From: Pseudomonadota bacterium | GTDB lineage: Bacteria > Pseudomonadota > Gammaproteobacteria > Acidiferrobacterales > Acidiferrobacteraceae | Length of the DNA: 35,270 bases | NCBI GenBank assembly: GCA_021819125.1 | Contig: JAKARW010000011.1 | Location: 1-35,270 of the forward strand | Direction: 5' to 3' | The notes under the pieces: generated by a model | The model's input: the letters and a program-made list of their open reading frames with translations, nothing else | What the model was told of the DNA's origin: nothing | Database searches by the model: none | Position numbers and translations under genes: made by a program | In this document: positions 27,151 to 35,270 of the stretch, piece by piece | Layout of the letters: the number at the start of each line of letters is the position of its first letter | Numbering within the stretch: the stretch's first letter is position 1

Positions 27151-28125
27151 CTAGGACACGTCCTGTTGCGCGCTGCGCTCGCGCGCTTCATAGGCCTCGA
27201 CGATGCGCTGCACCAATGGGTGACGCACCACGTCGGCACTGGCGAAATGCGTGAACGCTATCCCTTCCACATCCTTTAGGATGTGCAGCGCCTGACGCAA
27301 ACCGGATAGTTCCGGGCGCGGTAGATCGACCTGTGTGACGTCCCCCGTGACCACCGCAGTAGACCCGAAGCCAAGGCGCGTCAGAAACATCTTCATCTGC
27401 TCGGCGGTGGTGTTTTGGGCCTCGTCTAGGATAATGAAGGATTCATTCAATGTCCGTCCGCGCATGAACGCAAGCGGCGCGATCTCGATCACGCCCTTTT
27501 CGATAAGCTTTGCGACCCGCTCGGGGCCGAGCATGTCGTGCAGGGCATCATAGAGTGGTCGCAGATAAGGATCCACCTTCTGTTCAAGATCGCCCGGCAG
27601 GAAGCCCAGGCGCTCGCCGGCCTCCACCGCCGGACGGACCAGAACCACGCGCTGCGCGCGCCCGGTTTCCAGGGCGTCTATGGCGCAGGCGACCGCAAGG
27701 AAGGTCTTGCCGGTACCGGCGGGTCCCGCGCCAAAGGTCACGTCGTGGGTCAAGATCTTGCGAATGTAATCGCGCTGCGCATCGGTACGCCCGTAGACGC
27801 GCTGCTTTGGCATGCGCAACTCGGTGGGCGGATCGCGGTCATCGCGGGTTCTCGATACCTCTTTCAGCGCCATATTGACCCCCGAAGGTGTGATGGCCTG
27901 GGATTGTCCTGTAACCGCGTAGAGTGCGGTGATCAGGCGTTGGGCGTGGCGGGCTTGATCATGATGGCCGATTATGCGGAATTGATTGCCGCGGTTTGCG
28001 ATCTCCACCCCGAGACTGCCCTCGATCTGCCGAAGATGCTCGTCGAGTTGACCACAAAGACGGGACAGCCGTTCGCTGTCGGGGGGTTGGACGGAAAACT
28101 GTATCGCTTGGGGCTTCGTGCTCAA
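27151..28125 (-). CDS. ybeZ: PhoH-like ATPase (YbeZ)
   Basis: PhoH-family P-loop ATPase of 324 residues, functionally linked to YbeY in rRNA processing. Walker A is GPAGTGKT at residues 134-141, and Walker B is [11 protein letters not shown]. Other marks are the start of the ATPase domain [27 protein letters not shown] and [12 protein letters not shown]. An N-terminal region of about 80 residues looks KH-like. The start is TTG at 28125, overlapping the miaB stop as TTGA, so translation is probably coupled to miaB. No better ATG exists nearby. Confidence 0.95.
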   Translation of the reverse strand: MSTKPQAIQFSVQPPDSERLSRLCGQLDEHLRQIEGSLGVEIANRGNQFRIIGHHDQARHAQRLITALYAVTGQSQAITPSGVNMALKEVSRTRDDRDPPTELRMPKQRVYGRTDAQRDYIRKILTHDVTFGAGPAGTGKTFLAVACAIDALETGRAQRVVLVRPAVEAGERLGFLPGDLEQKVDPYLRPLYDALHDMLGPERVAKLIEKGVIEIAPLAFMRGRTLNESFIILDEAQNTTAEQMKMFLTRLGFGSTAVVTGDVTQVDLPRPELSGLRQALHILKDVEGIAFTHFASADVVRHPLVQRIVEAYEARERSAQQDVS

Positions 28126-29501
28126 GGAATAGCGGCCTCCCTTTGCTTCACTATAGTCGACAAAACGTCCGTTTCGACCGCCAGCAGGCGGCCGCGCAAG
28201 GAATTGGGCCGGACCTCGAGGATTTCAACGGTGGCGAAGCGGCCGACCAGATCCTGGCCACCCCCCGGAAAATTCACGACCCGATTGTTCGCGGTCCGTC
28301 CCGACAGATCGCCGCGTCCGCGCGGGGCGTGGCGATCGACCAGGATCCGCTCGACGCCCCCGATCATGCCGCGGCTGATGTCGGCGGCATGCTCGAGATT
28401 TCGCGCCTGCACGCGCGCTAAGCGCTCGGCCTTCATAAGGGCCGGCACGTCGTCTGGAAGCGAAGCCGCCGGCGTGCCAGGCCGCGGGCTATAAGCGAAA
28501 CTGTAGGACAAATCGAACCTCATTTCCTCGATCAGCGCCATGGTAGCCGCGAAATCCTCGTCAGTCTCCCCCGGGAAACCCACGATAATATCGGTCGAGA
28601 GACTGATGCCGGGCCGTACGCACCTAAGCCTTTCGACCTTGTCGCGATATTCGGCCACCGTGTATCCGCGCTTCATGCGCGCAAGAATCCTGTCCGACCC
28701 GCTTTGCACGGGCAGGTGGAGATGGCTTACGAGCTTGTCCTCGGCGGCAAAGGCATCGAGCAAAGTACCCCCGAACTCGAGGGGGTGGGAGGTCGTGAAA
28801 CGGATGCGCCCGATCTCGTCGATTTGCGCGACATAGGCTATGAGGGTCGCAAGATCGGCCGCGGTGCCGTCGCGACGGCGGCCCTGGTAGGCATTCACGT
28901 TCTGGCCGAGCAGTGTGACCTCGCGCACGCCTTGTTCGGCAAGCGCGGCAATCTCCGCCAGGACATCGTCAAACGGCCGGCTGAACTCCTGGCCGCGGGT
29001 GTAGGGCACCACGCAAAAACTGCAATACTTGCTGCACCCTTCCATGATCGACACGAAGGCCCGTGGCCCGTCGGCACGCGGCTCCGGAAGGTTGTCGAAC
29101 TTCTCCATCTCCACAAACGCGATGTCGACGCGCGGATTCCTGGCGCGCGCGCAGGCCAGGAGCGCCGGCACCCGATGCAAGGTCTGGGGACCGAATACGA
29201 GGTCGACATAGGGCGCGCGCCGCAGAATCTCCTCGCCCTCCTGGCTCGCCACGCATCCGCCGACACCGATCACGACCCCCGGACGCGCCGCCTTCCATTC
29301 GTTTAGCCGGCCGAGGTCGGAAAACAGCTTTTCCTGGGCCTTCTCGCGCACCGAACAGCTGTTCACGAGCAAGACATCCGCGCGTGCCGGGTCGTCCACG
29401 CGCACCAACCCACAGGCCTCTCGCAATAGATCCGCAAGCCGGGCCGAGTCGTACTCGTTCATCTGACAACCGTAGGTCTTGATATAGACAGCGCCCGCCA
29501 T
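28122..29501 (-). CDS. miaB: tRNA-2-methylthio-N6-isopentenyladenosine methylthiotransferase MiaB
   Basis: Radical-SAM enzyme that adds the methylthio group to i6A37 in tRNAs. The N-terminal domain cluster uses Cys12 ([11 protein letters not shown]), Cys49 (NSCSVREKA) and Cys83 (GGCVA). The radical-SAM motif is Cys156, Cys160 and Cys163 in [17 protein letters not shown]. The TRAM domain covers about residues 385-450 and ends near [14 protein letters not shown]. The product has 459 residues, normal. The ATG has AAGGAG five bases upstream. It is the first gene of the miaB–ybeZ–ybeY–corC–lnt run, so the promoter should lie in the 323 bases upstream. Confidence 0.98.
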   Translation of the reverse strand: MAGAVYIKTYGCQMNEYDSARLADLLREACGLVRVDDPARADVLLVNSCSVREKAQEKLFSDLGRLNEWKAARPGVVIGVGGCVASQEGEEILRRAPYVDLVFGPQTLHRVPALLACARARNPRVDIAFVEMEKFDNLPEPRADGPRAFVSIMEGCSKYCSFCVVPYTRGQEFSRPFDDVLAEIAALAEQGVREVTLLGQNVNAYQGRRRDGTAADLATLIAYVAQIDEIGRIRFTTSHPLEFGGTLLDAFAAEDKLVSHLHLPVQSGSDRILARMKRGYTVAEYRDKVERLRCVRPGISLSTDIIVGFPGETDEDFAATMALIEEMRFDLSYSFAYSPRPGTPAASLPDDVPALMKAERLARVQARNLEHAADISRGMIGGVERILVDRHAPRGRGDLSGRTANNRVVNFPGGGQDLVGRFATVEILEVRPNSLRGRLLAVETDVLSTIVKQREAAIP

Positions 29502-29824
29502 TCCCGCTCCTTGAGGTGGGATTTACAATACCGGCCTTCCGAGGGAATTACCACCCAGGGCGATCGTGGCGGCAAAAGCGCAGCGATGAGCGCGCATCGC
29601 CTGCCCCAGCGTGGCGCTTCACGCCAGGACGGGGATCAACCCCTTGAGGTCGGGGCATAGGTCCCGGGGATCTCGGCGCACGAGGTGTGCCCGCAAAGAC
29701 CCACCGGTCGCCCCAGACCCGGGACAATAGCCTTCCTTGTGCCCGAAGGCCAAAAACTCGTCGACGCGTCGGGACTCTTGCGATGTCGCCGCATCCCGGC
29801 CCCACACCGACATCCACGCCCGGC
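29502..29824. other. Gap upstream of miaB; small hairpins, no gene supported
   Basis: About 323 bases between miaB and the Ntn-hydrolase gene. Visible structures are GCGATG/CATCGC (29583-29600), TGGCG/CGCCA (29612-29626) and GCCTTC/GAAGGC (29730-29750). The miaB promoter should be here: GGTATTGTAAAT just before the Shine-Dalgarno offers a poor -10 without a good -35. A minus-strand frame of 64 codons (29619-29813) matches nothing I know. Confidence 0.4.
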
Positions 29825-30430
29825 CTATGTGCCAGGCGCTACGGTTTCAGCGACCCCGTCCTTCAAGGTGATGCGGCGCACCTCGATCGGCACCCCGCTG
29901 CCGGTATCGAAGGTCACGGCCGCCTCGAGGCCTCTGCGCGCGATCTGCTCGGGATCGGCCTCATGATCGTACACCGCGTGCATGGCCCCAAGCGCGTACT
30001 GTTCACCGGAGCCGAAGGCATAGAACTTGGTGTATTCAAGCACCGTCCGCTTGGAACAAACTCCGAAAATTCCATGGGCATTGGCAATCAAAAGGCTCAC
30101 CTGCATGGATTCGAAGGCGTCTTCGCCACCCTCTTCGTCAAGCCTCAGGAAGTAATGATCCTTCAACATGGCGTGGAGCTGCAGGCTCGTCTTATAGATG
30201 TCATTCACATCCTTGAACGACCGCCGGCAAGAGGTCTCCTGGAAGATGTTCCTGAGCGCCATGTCCATGGCCGCATGCCCGGTCACGGCAAGCCAGCTAT
30301 GATCGACCCGGATAAGCTTGCTCGCGTTCTTGACGAAATCCGCCGATTCGCGCTGATCACCATATGTGCCCAGGGTATCAGCGCCGATCACAGCCGTATC
30401 GCCCTTGCGAACCACCACTATCGTCGTCAT
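29825..30430 (-). CDS. Proteasome-like Ntn hydrolase, best fit to the BPH family (HslV relative)
   Basis: A 201-residue protein of the proteasome beta/HslV superfamily. I chose ATG 30430 because it gives MTTIVVVRKGDTAVIGADTL. Removal of Met exposes Thr1 as nucleophile, and with that numbering Asp17 and Lys33 fall exactly on the catalytic positions, with GSGE (Ser140) near the place of the conserved GSG serine. It differs from HslV, which lacks the insert around residues 65-105, and from Anbu, which starts MTYCVAI-like. The pattern fits the proteobacterial proteasome homologue BPH, studied in Thiobacillus and Cupriavidus, which forms double heptamer rings. No hslU or other ATPase is adjacent. 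It is divergent from glcF. Superfamily sure, family probable, substrate unknown. Confidence 0.82.
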   Translation of the reverse strand: MTTIVVVRKGDTAVIGADTLGTYGDQRESADFVKNASKLIRVDHSWLAVTGHAAMDMALRNIFQETSCRRSFKDVNDIYKTSLQLHAMLKDHYFLRLDEEGGEDAFESMQVSLLIANAHGIFGVCSKRTVLEYTKFYAFGSGEQYALGAMHAVYDHEADPEQIARRGLEAAVTFDTGSGVPIEVRRITLKDGVAETVAPGT

Positions 30431-30490
30431 AGCCCGTCCCGCAAAACCGTCGCCGTAATCGTGGCGCACCCATACGTCCCGCAGGCCACT

Positions 30491-30520
30491 TTGACCCGCG
30501 GCCGCCCGTCCCTTTACTAT
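30491..30520 (+). promoter_or_regulatory. Candidate sigma-70 promoter of glcF
   Basis: TTGACC (30491-30496) and TACTAT (30515-30520) are separated by 18 bases, 5/6 and 4/6 matches to the -35 and -10 boxes. Transcription would begin near 30527, about 22 bases before the glcF ATG at 30549. This also argues against the in-frame upstream ATG at 30519. Confidence 0.45.
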
Positions 30521-30548
30521 GTACGCAGTATACGGTCGCCGTCAGCCC

Positions 30549-31769
30549 ATGAGCAATCCATCGAATCACCCGATAGTCCCGCCGCTTAAGGACTGTGTGC
30601 ACCGTGCGCAGGAGCTCTTGCGCGCCTGCGTGCATTGCGGTTTTTGCAATGCCACGTGTCCCACCTACATCCTGACTGGCGATGAGCGCGAGGGTCCGCG
30701 CGGCCGTCTCTACCTTATGAAAGACCTGCTAGCAGGCACGGCCCCGGGCGCCGATCTCGAACCACTCAGCCATTGCCTGAGCTGCCGGTCTTGCGAGACC
30801 ACCTGTCCGGCGGGGGTCCATTACAGTGAGATCCTAGACACGGTACGTGAACATACCGAGGGCGAACGGTCGCGGACGGAGCGCGCCCTGGACCGCCTCT
30901 CGATCGCCGCGCTTTCCGCGCGCCGGCCGCTTGCCGCGATCATGGGCGGCGCGCGCCGTCTGCGGCCATTCATCCCCCAGGCCCTCAAACAGCGCGTGCT
31001 GGGTAGCACCGAAGGGCTCGAGTGGCCGGTGGCGCGCCACGCGCGGCGCGTCGGGTTGCTCGTTGGTTGTGTTCAGCCGGCGCTGCGCCCCGACCTCGAC
31101 ATCAAGGCGGCGCTTGTCCTCGATCGTCTCGGCATCAGTGCGCAGCGGGTCGGGCCGGGCTGCTGCGGGGCGCTCCCCTTTCACCTCCATGCCCATGACG
31201 AGGGTCGGTCGACGGCGCTCGCGACACTCGCCTGGGCCAAGACCGGCGATTGGGAAGGCTTTACCAGCACCGCCAGCGGATGCACGGCGTTTCTGAAAGA
31301 CTACCCGCGGCTCTTTCAGGGCACAAAGGCCGCAGACGGCGCCCAGGCGTTCGCCGCCACCGTGACCGACATCGCCGCGTGGATCGATCCGGCGCACCTC
31401 CCCCGGCTTTCGGAACGACAACGACACCGCATCGCCTGGCATGCGCCGTGCAGCTTGCAACATGCCCTGAAGGAGGCCGGACGCGTGGAGATCATCCTGC
31501 GAGCGCTGGGCCACACACTCGTCCCGGTGGCCGACAGCGCGTTATGTTGCGGCTCGGCGGGACCGTACTCCCTGCGTCACCCGCGCTGGGCCACCGCCCT
31601 CGGCCGACGCAAGTGGCAGTCCTTGACCGGTGCCGATCCCGAGATGGTCGTAACCGCCAACATCGGCTGCCAGCAGCACCTGGCGCATCATGGCGATCGC
31701 CCCATCCACCACTGGCTCGATCTCGTCTACGACGCCCTCACCAATCCGGATAAAGCCGACCGCGGTTGA
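30549..31769 (+). CDS. glcF: Glycolate oxidase iron-sulfur subunit GlcF
   Basis: Iron-sulfur subunit of glycolate dehydrogenase, passing electrons from the GlcD/GlcE flavoproteins to the membrane quinone pool. Two 4Fe-4S ferredoxin motifs are complete: Cys27, Cys30, Cys33, Cys37 (CVHCGFCNATCPTY) and Cys76, Cys79, Cys82, Cys86 (CLSCRSCETTCPAG). Two CCG domains follow, with GPGCCGALPFHLHAHDEG and LCCGSAGPYSLRHP. The 406-residue length is usual. The ATG at 30549 gives the usual short N-terminus. Unlike the standard glcDEF operon, this gene faces glcE on the opposite strand and overlaps it by 32 bases at the 3' end. Confidence 0.95.
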   Translation: MSNPSNHPIVPPLKDCVHRAQELLRACVHCGFCNATCPTYILTGDEREGPRGRLYLMKDLLAGTAPGADLEPLSHCLSCRSCETTCPAGVHYSEILDTVREHTEGERSRTERALDRLSIAALSARRPLAAIMGGARRLRPFIPQALKQRVLGSTEGLEWPVARHARRVGLLVGCVQPALRPDLDIKAALVLDRLGISAQRVGPGCCGALPFHLHAHDEGRSTALATLAWAKTGDWEGFTSTASGCTAFLKDYPRLFQGTKAADGAQAFAATVTDIAAWIDPAHLPRLSERQRHRIAWHAPCSLQHALKEAGRVEIILRALGHTLVPVADSALCCGSAGPYSLRHPRWATALGRRKWQSLTGADPEMVVTANIGCQQHLAHHGDRPIHHWLDLVYDALTNPDKADRG

Positions 31770-32787
31770 GGATGGCACGCGGGTCCATGGCCGCCTTGAC
31801 GCGCGCCATGAGCGCCATGGTCGCAGGCGCGGGCGCGGCCCACGGACCTTGGCTGCGATCGGCGCCCAGGAGACGCATGGCCTGTCCGCGGTAGCGCGCG
31901 GCGTGCTCGAGGACCGGCTGCGGATCTCCCGAAAACCGCCAGAAACGCTGCGCGCCCGCCCAATCGATGAGGGTCTCCTGGGGGTCCCAGGGCGCATCCG
32001 ATGGCACGAGCAGACGCCACAGATCACCCGGCTGCGAAAAAAACGGTCCCCGCAGGTCACGCAACTCGTGAAAAAGCGTGGGCTCTCCCGCCTCGCCGCC
32101 GATGATCTGGCACGCTGCCGCCACCCGCTCCTCGCGCCCTGCCAACCGCACATGTAATACCCCATCGGCATAACAGGCGCCGGTCACCGGCAAGGCGCCC
32201 TCCCAACGCCTCAAGGCGGCATGCGCCGTTCGCCAGTCCAAGGCAAGATCACGCACCACCTCGGCGTCGGCGCACCGGGCCACGCGCAGACTGACATCCA
32301 AAAGCAGCCCCAAGGTGCCGTAGGACCCAACCATGAGCCGCGCGACATCGAACCCTGCGACGTTCTTCAATACCTGCCCGCCGAACCGCAGAATCTCACC
32401 GGTCCCGGAAACGATGCGGGCACCGAGCACGGCATCGCGTAACGCCCCGCTATAAGGGCGCGAGGGGCCGGTGAGTCCGATGGCAAGTGCCCCGCCGATC
32501 GTAGAGGCCGCGCTGAAACGAGGGACGTCGACCATCAGGACCTGCCGCTCCCGGCCCAGAACCTCCTCGAGGGCAACCATGGGGGTGCCGGCGCGGACCG
32601 TCACCACGAACTCCGTCGGGTCGTACTCCACGATCCCGGTATGCGCTGCCACCGAAAGCGGGGCCCCGGCCGGCGACCGCCCAAAGGCCCGCCGCGTCCC
32701 GCCGGCCACGATCTCAAGGGGGGCGTCGGCGTCGTAGGCGGCGCGCACCGCGGCGGCGAGCGCCAGGGCGTGGTCATGGTCTTTCAT
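31738..32787 (-). CDS. glcE: Glycolate oxidase FAD-binding subunit GlcE
   Basis: Second FAD-binding subunit of glycolate dehydrogenase, 349 residues. The FAD_binding_4 fold shows LEIVAGGTRRAFGR, TVRAGTPMVALEEVLG, STIGGALAIGLTGPSRPYSG and GQVLKNVAGFDVARLMVGSY, the last typical of GlcE. The C-terminus ends MDPRAILNRGRLYPDW. I chose ATG 32787, preceded by GAGGGG, because the longer frame to 33012 runs into glcD sequence. It lies 47 bases after the glcD stop on the same strand, so the two are probably cotranscribed. Confidence 0.95.
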   Translation of the reverse strand: MKDHDHALALAAAVRAAYDADAPLEIVAGGTRRAFGRSPAGAPLSVAAHTGIVEYDPTEFVVTVRAGTPMVALEEVLGRERQVLMVDVPRFSAASTIGGALAIGLTGPSRPYSGALRDAVLGARIVSGTGEILRFGGQVLKNVAGFDVARLMVGSYGTLGLLLDVSLRVARCADAEVVRDLALDWRTAHAALRRWEGALPVTGACYADGVLHVRLAGREERVAAACQIIGGEAGEPTLFHELRDLRGPFFSQPGDLWRLLVPSDAPWDPQETLIDWAGAQRFWRFSGDPQPVLEHAARYRGQAMRLLGADRSQGPWAAPAPATMALMARVKAAMDPRAILNRGRLYPDW

Positions 32788-32834
32788 AAGCCCCTCGCGC
32801 CTCCGGTTGCGCCCGGGATGACCCGGACCCCATC

Positions 32835-34316
32835 CTAGAATCGCTCGAGGCGCGAAAACGGCAGGCGCCCCTCGTGGACATGCATGCCCCCAGGCTCCAC
32901 ACACCGCGCCGGAGTCGGCACGGCCTTGCCTGGGTTTAGCAAGTGATGCGGATCGAAGGCGGACTTGAGGGCGTGGAACACCGCAAGCTCGGCCGCCGAG
33001 AACTGCGCGCACATACCATCGAGCTTTTCAACGCCGACCCCATGCTCGCCGCTGATCGTGCCCCCGTGACGGAGACAAAGACGCAGAATATCGGCGCCCA
33101 GGGCCTCGACGCGCTCGAGTTGTCCGGGGATCGCGGCGTCATACAGGATCAACGGGTGGAGATTTCCGTCGCCGGCATGAAAGACGTTCGCGACCGGCCG
33201 CCCATAGCGACGCGAGAGGGCCGCGATCTCGGTCAATACCGGTACCAGGGAACGGCGCGGGATCGTGCCATCCATGCAGTAGTAATCGGGCGCGAGCCGT
33301 CCCACCGCCGGGAACGCCGATTTACGGCCCAACCACAACCGGCGGCGATCCTCGTCGCGCGATGCCTGCTGCAAGGCGAACGCCCCGTGCGCCATGAAGA
33401 TCGCGCGCAACCGCTCCCCGTCCAAAACCACCGCCAGATCGTCGCCATCGACCTCCGCCAGGACCACCGCCGCCGACCCCTCGGGGTAGCGGATGCCGGT
33501 GTAGTCCTGGGCGGCCGATAACGCGAGACTATCCATGAGCTCTAATCCGGCCGGGATGATCCCCTCCGAGACCACTTGGCTTACGCTCGCCGCCGCATCC
33601 TCAAGCGACCGGAAGGCCGCGAGCCACGCCACGGTCGCCGGGGGTCTCGGCCGTAACCGCACCGTTATCTCGACGACCACCCCAAGCAATCCCTCGGAAC
33701 CCGTCAACAGGGCCGCAAGATCCAGTGGGGCCTCGCCTGTCGGACCGCCGATCTCGTGAAGGACGCCGTCTGCGGTAAAAAACTTAAGGGCCAGAACATT
33801 GTGCGTAGTCAGTCCATACTTCAGACAGTGCACGCCGCCTGCGTTTTCGGCCACATTACCGCCGATCGTGCAGGCGATCTGCGAAGATGGGTCCGGGGCA
33901 TAAAAAAGACCGAAGGGCTGCGCGGCCTCCGAGATCGCCAGGTTACGGACCCCGGGCTCCACGCGTGCCAGCCGGCAGTCCGGGTCCAACGCCACGATGC
34001 GATCGAGACGCGCAAGCCCCAGAACAACCCCTTCCGGGTGGGGAAGGGCGCCGCCGGATAGGCCCGTACCGGCGCCGCGCGCCACGACCGGGACGCCATA
34101 TTCCGTGCACAAGGCCAGCACCTGCCCGACCTCGGCTACGGTTCGCGGCAGCGCCACCGCCAACGGCCGGGCCCGATAGACCGGCAAGCCGTCGCACTCA
34201 TACACCGCCACATCCGCGGATTTTTGAAGAAGACCGTCGGGCGGTAGGATGCGCCCTAGGCGCCGCATGAAGGCCGCAGGCCAGGGACGCCGATTGGGCT
34301 CTGCGTTTTCGTTCAT
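32835..34316 (-). CDS. glcD: Glycolate oxidase subunit GlcD (FAD-linked)
   Basis: Main flavoprotein subunit, oxidising glycolate to glyoxylate. The 493-residue product has the FAD-binding VARGAGTGLSGGALPHPEGV, TIGGNVAENAGGVHCLKYGL and LTGSEGLLGVVVEITVRL. The cap domain and catalytic region carry VFHAGDGNLHPLILYD and GTISGEHGVGVEKLD, and the end reads FDPHHLLNPGKAVPTP. Close relatives such as D-lactate dehydrogenases share these motifs, but neighbouring glcE and glcF make glycolate the likely substrate. The start ATG is seven bases after a perfect TATAAT on the minus strand. A role in 2-phosphoglycolate salvage is inferred. Confidence 0.95.
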   Translation of the reverse strand: MNENAEPNRRPWPAAFMRRLGRILPPDGLLQKSADVAVYECDGLPVYRARPLAVALPRTVAEVGQVLALCTEYGVPVVARGAGTGLSGGALPHPEGVVLGLARLDRIVALDPDCRLARVEPGVRNLAISEAAQPFGLFYAPDPSSQIACTIGGNVAENAGGVHCLKYGLTTHNVLALKFFTADGVLHEIGGPTGEAPLDLAALLTGSEGLLGVVVEITVRLRPRPPATVAWLAAFRSLEDAAASVSQVVSEGIIPAGLELMDSLALSAAQDYTGIRYPEGSAAVVLAEVDGDDLAVVLDGERLRAIFMAHGAFALQQASRDEDRRRLWLGRKSAFPAVGRLAPDYYCMDGTIPRRSLVPVLTEIAALSRRYGRPVANVFHAGDGNLHPLILYDAAIPGQLERVEALGADILRLCLRHGGTISGEHGVGVEKLDGMCAQFSAAELAVFHALKSAFDPHHLLNPGKAVPTPARCVEPGGMHVHEGRLPFSRLERF

Positions 34317-34322
34317 AGGTCC

Positions 34323-34331
34323 TATTATACT
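34323..34331. promoter_or_regulatory. Two-way -10-like element between glcD and the OsmC gene
   Basis: TATTATACT on the plus strand contains near-consensus -10 boxes (TATTAT, TATACT) for the OsmC gene. Its complement holds a perfect TATAAT (34329-34324) only seven bases before the glcD ATG. No good -35 is visible in either direction. If used for glcD, the transcript would start at or next to the start codon. Confidence 0.35.
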
Positions 34332-34372
34332 CCCGACCGAGGACTTAAAGGGCAGACCCAGGAGATCACGCC

Positions 34373-34825
34373 ATGGCGCAAGACGGATTCATTGTGGAAA
34401 TCGAGCAGATCGAGAATTTCCGGTTTGGCGTGCACTTTACCCAAAGCGAGCTCATGACAGACGAGCCACCCCCTACGGGTGCCGGCAGCGGGCCTCAGCC
34501 GGCCGAGCTTCTGGCCGCCGCGGTCGCCAACTGTTTGATGTCAAGCTTGCTCTTTTGCCTCAATAAATCCCATGTCCCGCTTGAGCCGCTCAAGGCTCGC
34601 GCCCAGGGACGCCTCGGGCGCGATGCCGCCGGCAGATTGCGGATCGCCGGCATTGACGTGACACTGATCGCCCCGGGCGCGACGCAAAGATGCCTCAACC
34701 TTTTTGAAAACTACTGTACGGTCACTCAAAGCGTCCGGGCGGGCGTCCCGATCAACGTGGCGGTCATCGACGACAAAGGCCGGGTGATTTACGAAGACCA
34801 CCCCCCTCCGCCAAGCCCTTCATGA
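34373..34825 (+). CDS. OsmC/Ohr-family protein
   Basis: A 150-residue OsmC-superfamily protein. The two redox cysteines are at the family positions: Cys54 in ELLAAAVANCLMSSLLFCL and Cys115 in ENYCTVTQSVRAGVPINV. In OsmC and Ohr these reduce organic hydroperoxides with lipoyl or thiol partners. The N-terminus is shorter than in classic Ohr and the C-terminus ends with a run of prolines, as in the uncharacterised YhfA/OsmC-like branch. AGGAG lies about nine bases before the ATG. The gene is divergent from glcD with 56 bases between them. The exact substrate cannot be told. Confidence 0.88.
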   Translation: MAQDGFIVEIEQIENFRFGVHFTQSELMTDEPPPTGAGSGPQPAELLAAAVANCLMSSLLFCLNKSHVPLEPLKARAQGRLGRDAAGRLRIAGIDVTLIAPGATQRCLNLFENYCTVTQSVRAGVPINVAVIDDKGRVIYEDHPPPPSPS

Positions 34826-35270
34826 CACATGACTTCGACCCGCTTTAACCGCGCAGGCTTGCGCAATGACGCGGCCCTGTGCCTGCCCCGAAAGCCCGCG
34901 TAACCGCCCCGCGGTGGGTGATGTTGGGCTTTGAAAAACAACGCCGCCACGACCCATCCTGCTTGCGTGGGTGGTGGCCCGCTACGGGCCACCACGGCGC
35001 CGCGGATACCTTGGAGCCGGTAGTGGCGTAAAGCACCGCCAGCGGATCGCGCACCGCACTCACCTCGATCCACCGCGCGGCCGCCTGCGTCCGCCGAAGT
35101 CGTTTGCGGATACATATCGGGGTGAGGACCGATGGGCCCTCATCCCGATCCCAAAAAGAAGATAAGAACTCCCGCGCGATTCTTTCACTCGAGCCCCTCG
35201 GACTTTCGCTGGTACCGGGGCCTTGGGTCACACGCTAAAGTATGACGGTCCAGGCGGCGGCGCCCGTCGT
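34826..35270. other. Gene-poor right end with a strong hairpin
   Basis: No gene is supported. A minus-strand frame of 128 codons (34845-35231) and a shorter one of 108 codons do not resemble any family and are rich in Arg, Gly and Pro, as chance frames in GC-rich DNA are. A small repeat GCGCA/TGCGC (34851-34864) follows the OsmC gene, and an 11-bp perfect stem lies at 34971-34995. The region may be the edge of a gene-free interval or hold a decayed gene. Confidence 0.4.
34971..34995. repeat. Perfect 11-bp inverted repeat (hairpin)
   Basis: GTGGTGGCCCG-CTA-CGGGCCACCAC is a perfect stem of 11 pairs, nine of them G-C, with a three-base loop. No T-run follows on either strand, so it is not a typical intrinsic terminator. 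It lies 145 bases past the OsmC stop. Confidence 0.7.

Noticed and set aside
29619-29813. A 64-codon minus-strand frame upstream of miaB
   Set aside because: No recognisable domain, no convincing ribosome site, and an overlapping competing frame; left as part of the gap.
34845-35231. A 128-codon minus-strand frame at the right end
   Set aside because: Composition is that of chance GC-rich sequence, and it spans the strong hairpin; no family recognised.

Overview
The window is dense, GC-rich chromosome from a proteobacterium. The gene set and order (rapZ–PTS, tldD/pmbA, yhdP, rng–maf–rlmH–rsfS–nadD, holA–lptE–leuS, lnt–corC–ybeY–phoH–miaB) point to a gammaproteobacterium, plausibly an autotrophic or sulfur-oxidising lineage close to Acidiferrobacter or Ectothiorhodospiraceae. 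That placement is an inference from gene order and protein style, not from a search. I saw no rRNA, tRNA, CRISPR array or recognisable insertion sequence.

Layout. Positions 1-3008 (+): the 3' end of rapZ, then a regulatory-type PTS run of an EIIA of the mannose family, HPr and enzyme I, with overlapping reading frames. Positions 3009-5391 (-): a lone dihydrolipoamide-dehydrogenase-like flavoprotein followed by a small WYL-domain protein and a likely terminator. Positions 5442-5915 (+): an unrecognised protein that abuts pmbA tail to tail. Positions 5916-22081 (-): a long co-directional housekeeping run, in transcription order leuS, lptE, holA, proA, nadD, rsfS, rlmH, maf, rng, yhdP, nitrilase, tldD, pmbA. 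Many of its start and stop codons overlap, which suggests translational coupling. Positions 22296-24241 (-): an AbiEi/AbiEii-type toxin-antitoxin cassette inserted between the two conserved housekeeping blocks. Positions 24349-29501 (-): the second block, miaB, phoH, ybeY, corC, lnt. Positions 29825-30430 (-): a proteasome-like Ntn hydrolase that best fits the BPH family. Positions 30549-34316: glycolate oxidase subunits, with glcF (+) facing glcD-glcE (-) and overlapping glcE at the 3' ends. Positions 34373-34825 (+): an OsmC-family protein. The last 445 bases hold a strong hairpin but no gene I can support.

How the genes work together. The PTS segment has no sugar permease. HPr has both His15 and Ser46, so this looks like a regulatory phosphorelay. 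Its EIIA, however, has Gln where the family has its phosphorylated histidine. The two large minus-strand blocks cover tRNA charging and modification, ribosome maturation and silencing, lipoprotein and LPS export, NAD and proline synthesis, and DNA polymerase loading. The glcDEF set would oxidise glycolate, as expected for 2-phosphoglycolate salvage in an autotroph.

The points most worth a second look are the EIIA active-site change, the BPH-like protease, the toxin-antitoxin cassette whose antitoxin has a PD-(D/E)XK-like front half and a 22-bp palindrome at its start, and the overlapping convergent glc genes.
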